The notes beneath the pieces are model-generated. The model worked only from the letters and a program-made list of their open reading frames with translations, was not told the origin of the DNA and did not search any database. Shown here in pieces: positions 9,398 to 18,242 of a stretch of DNA of 36,011 bases (positions are counted from its first letter, which is position 1; each line of letters starts with the position of its first letter). Made by a program: the position numbers and the translations under genes. This stretch comes from Microcaldota archaeon (GTDB lineage Archaea > Micrarchaeota > Micrarchaeia > Anstonellales > Bilamarchaeaceae): the NCBI GenBank assembly GCA_016926175.1, contig JAFGPA010000017.1:1-36011 (forward strand). The letters run 5' to 3'.

Positions 9398-10129
9398 TTA
9401 TTTTGATGCAAAAAGACCCTGCAGCTTCCGGGAATATTTAATGTTCCTGAAGCCGGATTCTTTCAGCCTTTTTTCAACTTCATTTTCAATGCTCCTGCCT
9501 TTTTTTGCACCAACTGAACCAGTATAGTGGAAAATCCTTGCTCCTTTTTTGCATACGCGGAACATCTGGTTATAAAATTCGCCTGAATACAGTTCGGAAG
9601 CATGGGAAAATCTCGGCGGATCATGTATGACATAGGAGAACATGTTTGATTCAAAATCCTTTATAAGATCAGCAGCATTTCCCTGCATCACAACTATCCG
9701 CTTATCATTGAAAAGCCCGTCACTGAAAGGATTCCACTGTGCAAGTGTTATCACAGCCCGGGATATTTCGCAGGTTACCACTGAGTCTGCCTTTTTTGAT
9801 GCTTCAATGGCAGTATAGCCAAGGCCCATGCAACTGTCAAAAAGGGCCCCGTTTTTTATTTTCAGTTCCTTTACAATTTCCTTTGCATAGTCAAGAGGGC
9901 TTTTAAAATCCCTAACAAGATGCATCCTAAGCCCGTCTATCTCAAGAACCGGAACGCCTTTGTAGAGCCTGAGCTTGTAATAATGGCCGTCAAACAATGC
10001 CAGCTTGATCCTGTCCCCTCCAAGTTCCGCATAGATAAATTTTCCATCTGTACTATAGGCAGCTTTGCCGGTTTTATAAAAGATTTCTGGCATTAGTAAA
10101 GATAGAAGTGCGAAAGATAAATAAGCCAT
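9398..10129 (-). CDS. predicted archaeal methyltransferase (COG2521-like)
   Basis: LFDSCMGLGYTAIEASKKADSVVTCEIS motif I region and VIHDPPRFSHASELYSGEFYNQMFRVCKKGARIFHYTGS. True start may be the internal ATG at MPEIFYKTG. Confidence 0.75.
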   Translation of the reverse strand: MAYLSFALLSLLMPEIFYKTGKAAYSTDGKFIYAELGGDRIKLALFDGHYYKLRLYKGVPVLEIDGLRMHLVRDFKSPLDYAKEIVKELKIKNGALFDSCMGLGYTAIEASKKADSVVTCEISRAVITLAQWNPFSDGLFNDKRIVVMQGNAADLIKDFESNMFSYVIHDPPRFSHASELYSGEFYNQMFRVCKKGARIFHYTGSVGAKKGRSIENEVEKRLKESGFRNIKYSRKLQGLFASK

Positions 10130-10272
10130 TGTTTATGATGATACTCAGTAAAGATGAATATGCCCGGGGCAATCTCTTTTAAGTGTAAATTATGGAATTT
10201 TTATGGAAAATTATCATAGTTTAAAAAAGGTATTGAAGATAATCAGATTTGGGCATTGCCCGGGGTGGGAGT

Positions 10273-11427
10273 TTGACAGATAATGAAAAATTTCCTTACA
10301 ATCAAAGAACTTTGAATATAACACTGCTAAGGGATGTGCAGGACATAATTGAGTTCGATAAAGCAGTAAGGGGGGTAACTGAAGGATGGGAAAAGCCAAT
10401 AAGGATTGGAAGCCTTTTCAGGGCATCTGAGCTTGTTATGGATCATTTTGGCATAAAGATCACAAAAGCAAACAAGGAACAGATCAGGGAGGAAGCCAAC
10501 AGGCGCTACATTATGGATACCGAAGAACAGCGTGCGTTCAAAACAGAAAGAGACGTTCTTCACCTTCTTAAGACAGGGCACCGTGCCCAGCACCTGGAGA
10601 ACATGTCATTTGCAGTATCATCATTTGCAAAGGAATTCATGGCATCGATGGATGACGGAAAAAGGGAGTTTCATGTTTGCGACATCGCTGCCGGCGTTGG
10701 GCGCTGCTCGTCAGCAGTGTTTATTGCATTGAGCGAAGTGCCTGGAAGTATTCTTGAAAGAACTGTTTTCCACGTGGTTGATTATTCCGAAAGAGCCGCC
10801 ATTGCAAGAAGGAACCTTGAAAATCTCGGTGCGCGTGTAGTGGTACATCAAAAATGTGACGAGGATTTCCTTAAAACAACAGGGGAAAGATTTGACATTG
10901 TCACTACAATTTCACATTTGCACAAAAAACCATTTTTGAGAGACCACCTTAAGGAAGTTAATTCTGTAATGAATAACGGGGGGGTTTTCATATCCGGAAC
11001 CTGGCATTCTTCAATTTGCCACTATCCGAACAGGCTGTACCTGCTGCTACAGGACCTGGGAGTAAGAGCAGAGAGACTGGAGGCATTCAACAGTATTTTT
11101 GGTCCGCTGTCCAGAAAGGACATGGACAGCAAAGGCCCGAGATATGAGGAAGAGGTATTTGCAAACATAGACCACGTCTCATTTTTAAGAAGAGTATCAC
11201 TGACGATGGAACATTCAAGGTATCGGGGAAGGAACAGGATAAGAGTTATTGGCGCATTCACAACAAACAGGCAGCTTGTCCAGGAGCTTGAAGGTGCAGG
11301 ATTCGAAACGAGCGGCGACGCCATAAGAAAGGCGTTTCCGAATGCAAAGCTCCAGGAACTTCCGTTCAGGCCAAGCATGAGAAGGGATACTGTAGTAGTT
11401 ACCCCGGCATTAAAGAGGATAAAATGA
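10273..11427 (+). CDS. divergent SAM-methyltransferase, cassette copy A1
   Basis: Motif I FHVCDIAAGVGRCSSAVFIAL. Paralogous along its length to 12791-13969. TTG start at 10273 preceded by GGGGTGGG; the ORF track extends to 10249. Confidence 0.75.
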   Translation: MTDNEKFPYNQRTLNITLLRDVQDIIEFDKAVRGVTEGWEKPIRIGSLFRASELVMDHFGIKITKANKEQIREEANRRYIMDTEEQRAFKTERDVLHLLKTGHRAQHLENMSFAVSSFAKEFMASMDDGKREFHVCDIAAGVGRCSSAVFIALSEVPGSILERTVFHVVDYSERAAIARRNLENLGARVVVHQKCDEDFLKTTGERFDIVTTISHLHKKPFLRDHLKEVNSVMNNGGVFISGTWHSSICHYPNRLYLLLQDLGVRAERLEAFNSIFGPLSRKDMDSKGPRYEEEVFANIDHVSFLRRVSLTMEHSRYRGRNRIRVIGAFTTNRQLVQELEGAGFETSGDAIRKAFPNAKLQELPFRPSMRRDTVVVTPALKRIK

Positions 11428-12659
11428 AAATGCAGCCAAGAACAAGAGAGCAGGTAAATGAATTTCTCGGGAAGACATTCGCAGATTCTCCGCTTACCCC
11501 CGGGCCAGTAGAAAGGATATTCTTCAACTACCTGAAAAACTGGCTGGGCAGAAAAATAGATGATTCTGAAAGGCGGAAAATAAGGGAAGTTGCCAAGGAA
11601 AGTTACGACTGCGAATGGCAGAAATCCGGATGCGATACCCACACATACATAAAAGAGGCAGAAAGGCGGATAGGCCTTATAGGAAATGAGGGTATGAACC
11701 AGAAACTTGCAATGATGGTTGTGCCTTTCATCATAAACATGCTCAACAAGCGAAGGGAAAATAGAAAGATCAGGATATTTGAGATCGGATCAGGAAGCGG
11801 GGATACTGCCTATTCAATTCTTTACGCAATGCGTATGGAATGTCTTGAAGCCATAAAGCACTGCCATCTGATAACCCTTGAGCCGGCATATGCAAAAGTT
11901 GAAGAAGAGGATCTTATTGATTCTTCGGATACAAAAGGACCGCGAAAGGAATCAAATATTGCAGTTATGGCCGCAAAGCTGAGGCAGCTTCCGCATGAAT
12001 TCAGGCCAAAGTGGACGCCAGTCGGGGATGTCTTTGAATCATACATGGCATCAGTGACCCCGGGCTGTTTCGATATTATTGTCTCCGGATCTGCAATGCA
12101 TCACATCCCGGATCCCAGATACTGGTACATACTCAGGGACAAAATTGCAGAGGATGGAGTAATAGTATTTGCAGACTGGTTCACCAAGATATTTTCGCAC
12201 CCGGGACTTCTTGTCCCTACATTGCGGGATCTTGAGATAAGCGAGGCAAAAATCAGGAAATACGAGGATTTCTTTGGACTTGAGATGAATGAATACCTTG
12301 CCATAGAAAAAGGATTCATTCCTGAACAGGTAAAATCCCTTGAACAGATGAGGAGCTACATAAAACATCTTTCAGACGAGCTGAAGCTGGCAGGAAAAGC
12401 AAGAATGCAAAGGGATTCTGAACTTCTGCTTTTTGAAGGCCATCATTCACATGATGAAACAATAAGGGCGGCTGAAGAGGCAGGTTTCAGCGCAAATAAA
12501 AATGACATAATATGCCATGCAAATGTTTCTCCAACAATTCACACCAGATATAATGTAAATCAGGGAAGCGATATTTCAACTGTGTTTGCCCTTGTTCCAA
12601 GGAAAAGAAAAAGCAGGAGGCCTCTGCCAATGCCAAAGCAGCAGGTCCTGAAAATCTGA
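11424..12659 (+). CDS. divergent SAM-methyltransferase, cassette copy B1
   Basis: Motif I IRIFEIGSGSGDTAYSIL and CFDIIVSGSAMHHIPDPRYWYILRDKIAEDGVIVFADW. ATGA overlap with A1. Confidence 0.78.
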   Translation: MKMQPRTREQVNEFLGKTFADSPLTPGPVERIFFNYLKNWLGRKIDDSERRKIREVAKESYDCEWQKSGCDTHTYIKEAERRIGLIGNEGMNQKLAMMVVPFIINMLNKRRENRKIRIFEIGSGSGDTAYSILYAMRMECLEAIKHCHLITLEPAYAKVEEEDLIDSSDTKGPRKESNIAVMAAKLRQLPHEFRPKWTPVGDVFESYMASVTPGCFDIIVSGSAMHHIPDPRYWYILRDKIAEDGVIVFADWFTKIFSHPGLLVPTLRDLEISEAKIRKYEDFFGLEMNEYLAIEKGFIPEQVKSLEQMRSYIKHLSDELKLAGKARMQRDSELLLFEGHHSHDETIRAAEEAGFSANKNDIICHANVSPTIHTRYNVNQGSDISTVFALVPRKRKSRRPLPMPKQQVLKI

Positions 12660-12710
12660 AATTTGGGAGTAATTCTACGGATATGATATAAGTTTTTCAT
12701 TATAAGGCAA

Positions 12711-12734
12711 TAATGTTATAATTTATAAACATTA
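12711..12734. promoter_or_regulatory. AT-rich inverted repeat in promoter region of second methyltransferase cassette
   Basis: TAATGTTATAA-TT-TATAAACATTA, near-perfect dyad. Contains a TATA-like ATTTATAAA. Confidence 0.4.
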
Positions 12735-12790
12735 CTGAGAATAATATTATAAAGGAGAAGAGAAAAAAGTTCGTACCCGGGGGTGGGTTT

Positions 12791-13969
12791 TTGACGAATG
12801 CTGCACTTGATAGCAATAATGAAAACAGGATTGTGCCTTATGACAGGCAAACCTCAGAAGTAAGACTTCTCCGGGATCTTCAGGATATACTGGAATTCGA
12901 CAAACATGTAAAATCGATCACAGAATCCTGGAAAAAACCAATAAGAATTGGAAGTATCCTGAGGGCTTCCGAACTGGTTCTTAAGAATTTTGGGATTGAA
13001 ATAACAGAAGACAACAGGAAAAGACTCATGGAAGAGGCGAATGCATGCCATATTATGGATTCCCAGGAAAAAAAGGAGTTTGACACAGAAAGGGATCCGA
13101 TAAATTTGCTGAAGAAGCAGCAGTCTGCAGATGCTATGGAAGGAATGTCATTGGGAGTTGCTGAACTCACAAAAGAATTCATGGTATCTGCTGATGACGG
13201 AAAAAGAGAATTCCGCATATGCGATATTGCAAGCGGCACAGGCCGCTGTTCATCAAGGATAATAATTGCCCTGAGCGAAGCTCCGCAGGAAATTTTGAAA
13301 AGAACGTCATTTCATCTTATCGATTATTCTGATGCAGTAAGACTGGCAAAAAAGAATCTTGAAAATATGGGAGCAAATATTGTGATCCACCCTATGGATG
13401 ATGATACTTTCCTAAAAAGCACAGGTCTGGAATTTGATGTGATCGCATCTGTAGGGCATCTGCACAGGAAATCATTTATTTCTGATTATCTGGAAGCAAT
13501 ACACTCAAGAATTGTTCCGGGCGGAATTTTTATTTCAGGCAACTGGCATTCTTCAGTATGCCATAGCCCAAATTCAGTTTACATGGAACTCGAAAAGCTC
13601 GGCCTTGATGATGAGAAACTGCGAAGGCTCGACCGGTGTTTCGGGCCTCTTGCAAAGGGAGTTGGAAGAAGCAGGGGTAAAAGCGACGATCCTGAAACCG
13701 CTGCCAATGAAGATTATTCGGAATTTTTAAGAAAAATAGCAAATGCTTCAGAATATGTAAGGTATAATGGATTAAACAGAATAAGAATTATAAGCGGGTA
13801 TATAACAAGCAAACAGCTCAAAGAAAAGCTTGATGATTCCGGATTCGAAACTGACTCATCAAAATTAAGATCAGCATTTCCACAGGCCAATTTCCCGGCC
13901 TCTTTGCCATTCAGGCCACGCCCAAGTAAGGACACCATAGCAATAACGCTTGCAAGGAGGATAAAATGA
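12791..13969 (+). CDS. divergent SAM-methyltransferase, cassette copy A2
   Basis: Motif I FRICDIASGTGRCSSRIIIAL. Collinear with A1. TTG start after GGGGGTGGG. Confidence 0.75.
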   Translation: MTNAALDSNNENRIVPYDRQTSEVRLLRDLQDILEFDKHVKSITESWKKPIRIGSILRASELVLKNFGIEITEDNRKRLMEEANACHIMDSQEKKEFDTERDPINLLKKQQSADAMEGMSLGVAELTKEFMVSADDGKREFRICDIASGTGRCSSRIIIALSEAPQEILKRTSFHLIDYSDAVRLAKKNLENMGANIVIHPMDDDTFLKSTGLEFDVIASVGHLHRKSFISDYLEAIHSRIVPGGIFISGNWHSSVCHSPNSVYMELEKLGLDDEKLRRLDRCFGPLAKGVGRSRGKSDDPETAANEDYSEFLRKIANASEYVRYNGLNRIRIISGYITSKQLKEKLDDSGFETDSSKLRSAFPQANFPASLPFRPRPSKDTIAITLARRIK

Positions 13970-15201
13970 AAACTCCTGTAAGGGAAAGAGAAGAAGTAAA
14001 CGAATTTTTGACTGGCATATTTGAAAGTGCATCAATGACATGTGGCGCTATTGAAAGAATTTTTGTTAAATATCTGAAAAACTGGACCGGAATCGAGGTA
14101 AAGGAAGATGAAAGAAAATCAATAGCAGATATTGCAAAGGAAAGCTACCAGAGAGAATGGAAAAACTCAAGCCCCGAAACCCACACATATATTGAAGAAG
14201 CATGCATGAAGGCAGGACTAAAAGAAGGAAACAAAAGCATGAATGCAAAGCTTGCGCAAATGGCAGTCCCTGTAATACAGGGAATGCTTGCAGAACTTCC
14301 GAGAAAGAAAAAATTAAGGATTTTGGATATTGGTGCCGGAGACGGCGATACTACTGGAGAGATTCTTGAACTGCTGCACCATAGAAGCGAGTATGGGATT
14401 ATGCCTTCCATCATTCAGGATTGCGAAATAATAACTCTTGAACCGGCATATGCAAAAATAGAACTGGAAGAAACGGATCCTGAAACAGGCGAAAGAAAGG
14501 AATCCAAGATACAAAAACTTGCAAAAAGAATGAGGGGACTTCCGGTACAGCCCGTCTGGACCCCGGTAGGAAGCGGTTTTGAAAGCTTTATGGCAATGGT
14601 TTCGCCAAGATATTTCGACGTGATACTTTCAAGTGCAGTTATGCACCACGTTCCCGATCCAAGCTACTGGTTCATGATGGAAGAAAAGCTGAAAACCAAC
14701 GGTATTGTGATATTCGGGGACTGGTATACCAACATATTTTCGCATCCTGCGCTCCTTGTGCCAACATTAAGGGATCTTGGAACATCAGATGCAGATATCA
14801 GGGAATACCAGAACTACTTCGGCATAAGTGCCGGCGATGGGCAAAGAATAGAAAGCTCTTTTACACCAGAACAGAAAAAATCCCTCGAGCACATGAGAAA
14901 ATACATAATGCACCTCTCAAAAGAACTTGCGCGGGCTGGCCGCGAAAAAAGGGAACGGGATTCAGACCTGCTTCTTTTTGAAGGCCATCATGCGCATGCA
15001 GACACTATAAAAGCGGCTGAAGAGGCCGGATTTACTGCAGACAAGGGCATCCTCTCAAAACATGCAGGAGCTTCAAAGGCAAAGGCGCCGGTATATCATA
15101 TGAACCCCGGAAGCGACATTTCAACAGTATTCATGGTAGTGCCGAATAAAAAAAGAAAAACCTTTCCTCCTGTAAAATCTGCAAAAATCAGATCACGATA
15201 G
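13966..15201 (+). CDS. divergent SAM-methyltransferase, cassette copy B2
   Basis: Motif I LRILDIGAGDGDTTGEIL and YFDVILSSAVMHHVPDPSYWFMMEEKLKTNGIVIFGDW. Same length as B1 (411 aa). ATGA overlap with A2. Confidence 0.78.
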   Translation: MKTPVREREEVNEFLTGIFESASMTCGAIERIFVKYLKNWTGIEVKEDERKSIADIAKESYQREWKNSSPETHTYIEEACMKAGLKEGNKSMNAKLAQMAVPVIQGMLAELPRKKKLRILDIGAGDGDTTGEILELLHHRSEYGIMPSIIQDCEIITLEPAYAKIELEETDPETGERKESKIQKLAKRMRGLPVQPVWTPVGSGFESFMAMVSPRYFDVILSSAVMHHVPDPSYWFMMEEKLKTNGIVIFGDWYTNIFSHPALLVPTLRDLGTSDADIREYQNYFGISAGDGQRIESSFTPEQKKSLEHMRKYIMHLSKELARAGREKRERDSDLLLFEGHHAHADTIKAAEEAGFTADKGILSKHAGASKAKAPVYHMNPGSDISTVFMVVPNKKRKTFPPVKSAKIRSR

Positions 15202-16459
15202 CTTCTTTTCCCATGAAATCTCTCAGTAATTTAGGTATTATGACGGTCTTTTTGTCTTCCTGGAAATTTTCAAGAATAGCAATCAGGGTTCTTCCAACCG
15301 CCAGTCCGCTTCCATTAAGGGTATGTACATATTCCAGCGAGCCTCCGCTCCTGAATTTTATATTTGCCCTTCTTGCCTGAAAATCGGTGAAATTGGAGCA
15401 TGAAGATACTTCACGATAGGTATTCTGTGACGGAACCCATAGTTCAAGATCATATGTTTTTGCAGATCCGAATCCAAGATCTCCGGTGCATAGCTCAACA
15501 ACCCGGTATGGTATCTCAAGAAGCTGGAGTATTCTTTCCGCATCTTTTGTCAGGCTTTCAAGCTCCCTGAAGCTGTTTTCAGGATGGGCGAATTTCACAA
15601 GTTCTATTTTGTTGAACTGGTGCTGTCTCATAAGCCCCTTGATATCGCGCCCGTACTCTCCGGCCTCCCTTCTGAAGCACGGGGTATATGCAGTCAATTT
15701 TATTGGAAGGTCTTTTTCTTCAAGTATTTCGCCGGAATAAAGATTTGTCAACGGAACTTCCGCAGTTGGAATAAGCCAGAGATCATCATTCCGGCATTTG
15801 TATAGCTGGTCTTCGAATTTCGGCAGCTGGCCCGTTCCTGTCATCGTCTTGGTATTAACAAGGTAGGGCGGCGCAACTTCAAGATATCCCCTGGAAGCCT
15901 GCACCGAAAGCATGAAATTGACCAGAGCACGCTCAAGCTTCGCAATGTCGCCGGACAAAACTGCAAACCTGTGTTCGGCAAGTTTCACTCCCCGCCCATG
16001 GTCTATCAGACCTGTCTTTTCTGCGATCTCGTGATGCGCAAGTACGTCATCCGGACCTTTTGCTATTTCACCCCATTTCCTGCATTCTGCATTGAAAGTT
16101 TCATTTTCGCCTATGGGCGCTGATTCATGCGGAATGTTTGGAATGTTCAGAGCTTCCTGCATTATTTTGTCTTCAAGTGTTTTTGTTTCCGGGGAGATAT
16201 CCTTTATTCTGGCTGAGAGCTCACCTGATTTTTTTATTTCCTCATCGGCATTTTGCCCTGATTTTTTCTTCTCATTAATTGCAGCAGCAAGCTTGTTTCT
16301 TTCTGCGCGGAGATCATTTTCCTCTTTTTTTGCCTGGCGCCATTTCTCATCAAGTTTCCGGATTTTAACTATTGATTCAATATCGTAATTGCGAATGCGC
16401 AGCGATTGCTCAACAACTTCTGGATTTTCCCTTATGAGCTTTATGTCCAACATATTCAT
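15188..16459 (-). CDS. serS: seryl-tRNA synthetase (class II)
   Basis: N-terminal MLDIKLIRENPEVVEQSLRIR coiled coil. Motifs LIPTAEVPLTNLYSGEIL, PCFRREAGEYGRDIKGLMRQHQFNKIELVKF and GSGLAVGRTLIAILENFQ. Confidence 0.96.
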   Translation of the reverse strand: MNMLDIKLIRENPEVVEQSLRIRNYDIESIVKIRKLDEKWRQAKKEENDLRAERNKLAAAINEKKKSGQNADEEIKKSGELSARIKDISPETKTLEDKIMQEALNIPNIPHESAPIGENETFNAECRKWGEIAKGPDDVLAHHEIAEKTGLIDHGRGVKLAEHRFAVLSGDIAKLERALVNFMLSVQASRGYLEVAPPYLVNTKTMTGTGQLPKFEDQLYKCRNDDLWLIPTAEVPLTNLYSGEILEEKDLPIKLTAYTPCFRREAGEYGRDIKGLMRQHQFNKIELVKFAHPENSFRELESLTKDAERILQLLEIPYRVVELCTGDLGFGSAKTYDLELWVPSQNTYREVSSCSNFTDFQARRANIKFRSGGSLEYVHTLNGSGLAVGRTLIAILENFQEDKKTVIIPKLLRDFMGKEAIVI

Positions 16460-16986
16460 CCCAATATTTTCTGGAATTTTTCTACAGCCTTCTCCAGCTG
16501 CCCCTGCCGGTTGACGATCACTACGGCCGGAGCTCCGGTAAATGCGCTGTATGCCGCAAGGTATCCCTTGTTCATCTGGTCATGAAGGCCGATATCATCA
16601 TCATCCCTTTTTCTGCCCGGGTCTTCTGCCCGTCTTTTTTTCACTTCCTCAACATCAGCAGTTATGAGCACCAGGGCATCTACCTTCAGCAGTTTCAGGT
16701 ACTCAAAAGGTACGCCGGGGAAGAATCCTTTGGGGGTGCTTACTGAGCAATGGGTATCAAGTATGACGCGGTCTCCCATTCCTGAGAGCTTTTCATAAAC
16801 CATTTTCTGGACTTGTTTTTGCTTTTCTATCGGGATTTTCCTCATCTCATCACGGTCCTTTATTCCGAAATTTTCCTTTTCAATCTCGAACATCAGGTTC
16901 CCGAAATTATGGATTTCATAATCTGTATTCAGGCTTTTCAATACTGTGGTTTTTCCTGCTCCAGGCAGGCCCATTGCGATTATCAT
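16456..16986 (-). CDS. adkA: archaeal-type adenylate kinase
   Basis: P-loop MGLPGAGKTTVL; DTHCSVSTPKGFFPGVP; position in the spc operon near secY. Confidence 0.85.
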   Translation of the reverse strand: MIIAMGLPGAGKTTVLKSLNTDYEIHNFGNLMFEIEKENFGIKDRDEMRKIPIEKQKQVQKMVYEKLSGMGDRVILDTHCSVSTPKGFFPGVPFEYLKLLKVDALVLITADVEEVKKRRAEDPGRKRDDDDIGLHDQMNKGYLAAYSAFTGAPAVVIVNRQGQLEKAVEKFQKILG

Positions 16987-18239
16987 AATGCATCACCAAA
17001 AAGCGAATTGTGGTTCGCGTTATTTATTTTAACATCGGCAAACTGTCCAAGCTCCCCATGGAAGCCCTTCAGGACAACCTGCATATAATTGATGTTTCTT
17101 CCCTTGTAATCAGGGCATTTTTCAGTAATAAGTACCCTGTAGGTATTTCCTATTAAAGCTTTCCTTGTCTCACTGTTTATCTCCGCAATGAGATCAGTTG
17201 CCTTTTTGCTTCGCCTTTTGATTTCTTCCGTGCGCAGCTGCGGCAGTTCCCTGGCTTTTGTGCCCGGCCTTGGAGAGAATTTGGAGAGATTGATTATTTC
17301 TGGCTTGGTTTCACGGATGAGCTCAAGTGTTTTTTCATAGTCATCTTCAGTTTCTGTTGGATAGCCGACGATAATATCAGTCGAGATGGTGATTCCGGGG
17401 ATTTCTGATCTCAGCGTATTTACAATATCAGCAAAATCGCGGACAGAGTGGTCCCGGTTCATTTCCTTCACAACCTTTTCAGATCCTGCCTGAACCGGAG
17501 CATGAAGAAACTTGTAGAATTTCCTGTGCTTCAGTATTCTTTTGAGATCAGGAAGGAATTTTTTTGCATGGTCAGGATTGATCATGCCAAGGCGCACAAG
17601 ATAGCCGTCCTGCGCATCCTTGCTGTCATCATTGGCAATCAGTTCAAGCAGTTCAACAAGATTGGTCCTGACATCATAGCCATATGCCCCGGAATCCATG
17701 GATGTGAGCTGTATTTCCCTTGCACCGTGCTTTACACTTTCATTTATCCACCGGACGATTGTTTTAGGCGAAAAGCTGCGCAAAAAAGGCCTTGCAAGCT
17801 TCGTCTGGCAGAAATTGCAGGAAGAAAGGCAGCCATCATTGATCGGAATGCGCATAATTGGTGCAGACAGAAGCTTGGGAAGATTTTCCTTTGACTGGAA
17901 TTTTTTGTATATGGATGCCTTTCCTGCAAGGGCGTCTTTTACTGCATCATTGACTAAACAGATAGAGGAGGTTCCCACGATGGGGGCGCCAGGTGCAAAA
18001 TCGCGTATTTTTTTTTCATTTGCAGACAGGCATCCTGCAACGACAAAAGGCTTTTTCAGGGATTTCATCCTGTCACAAATCCTGTTTTCCGTAGTGCCTT
18101 TGACAGTGCAGGTATTAAGGATTATTACATCTGCCAGTTCTTCATTTTCAACAATTTCATGCTTCAGCACTGCCTTTATTATGTCACTGTCTGCATGATT
18201 GAGGGTGCATCCATAGGTTTCAACAAAAACCCTGGCCAT
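16983..18239 (-). CDS. radical SAM tRNA methylthiotransferase (MiaB/e-MtaB family, probable t6A to ms2t6A)
   Basis: N-terminal VETYGCTLNHADSD; CLSSCNFCQTKLARPFLRSF radical SAM CxxxCxxC; C-terminal TRAM-like region. Confidence 0.9.
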   Translation of the reverse strand: MARVFVETYGCTLNHADSDIIKAVLKHEIVENEELADVIILNTCTVKGTTENRICDRMKSLKKPFVVAGCLSANEKKIRDFAPGAPIVGTSSICLVNDAVKDALAGKASIYKKFQSKENLPKLLSAPIMRIPINDGCLSSCNFCQTKLARPFLRSFSPKTIVRWINESVKHGAREIQLTSMDSGAYGYDVRTNLVELLELIANDDSKDAQDGYLVRLGMINPDHAKKFLPDLKRILKHRKFYKFLHAPVQAGSEKVVKEMNRDHSVRDFADIVNTLRSEIPGITISTDIIVGYPTETEDDYEKTLELIRETKPEIINLSKFSPRPGTKARELPQLRTEEIKRRSKKATDLIAEINSETRKALIGNTYRVLITEKCPDYKGRNINYMQVVLKGFHGELGQFADVKINNANHNSLFGDAL

Positions 18240-18242
18240 TTA

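Noticed and set aside
10249-11427. ORF-track start of the A1 methyltransferase at TTG 10249
   Set aside because: The 10273 TTG has the GGGGTGGG SD and matches the start context of paralog A2, so the upstream extension is unlikely.
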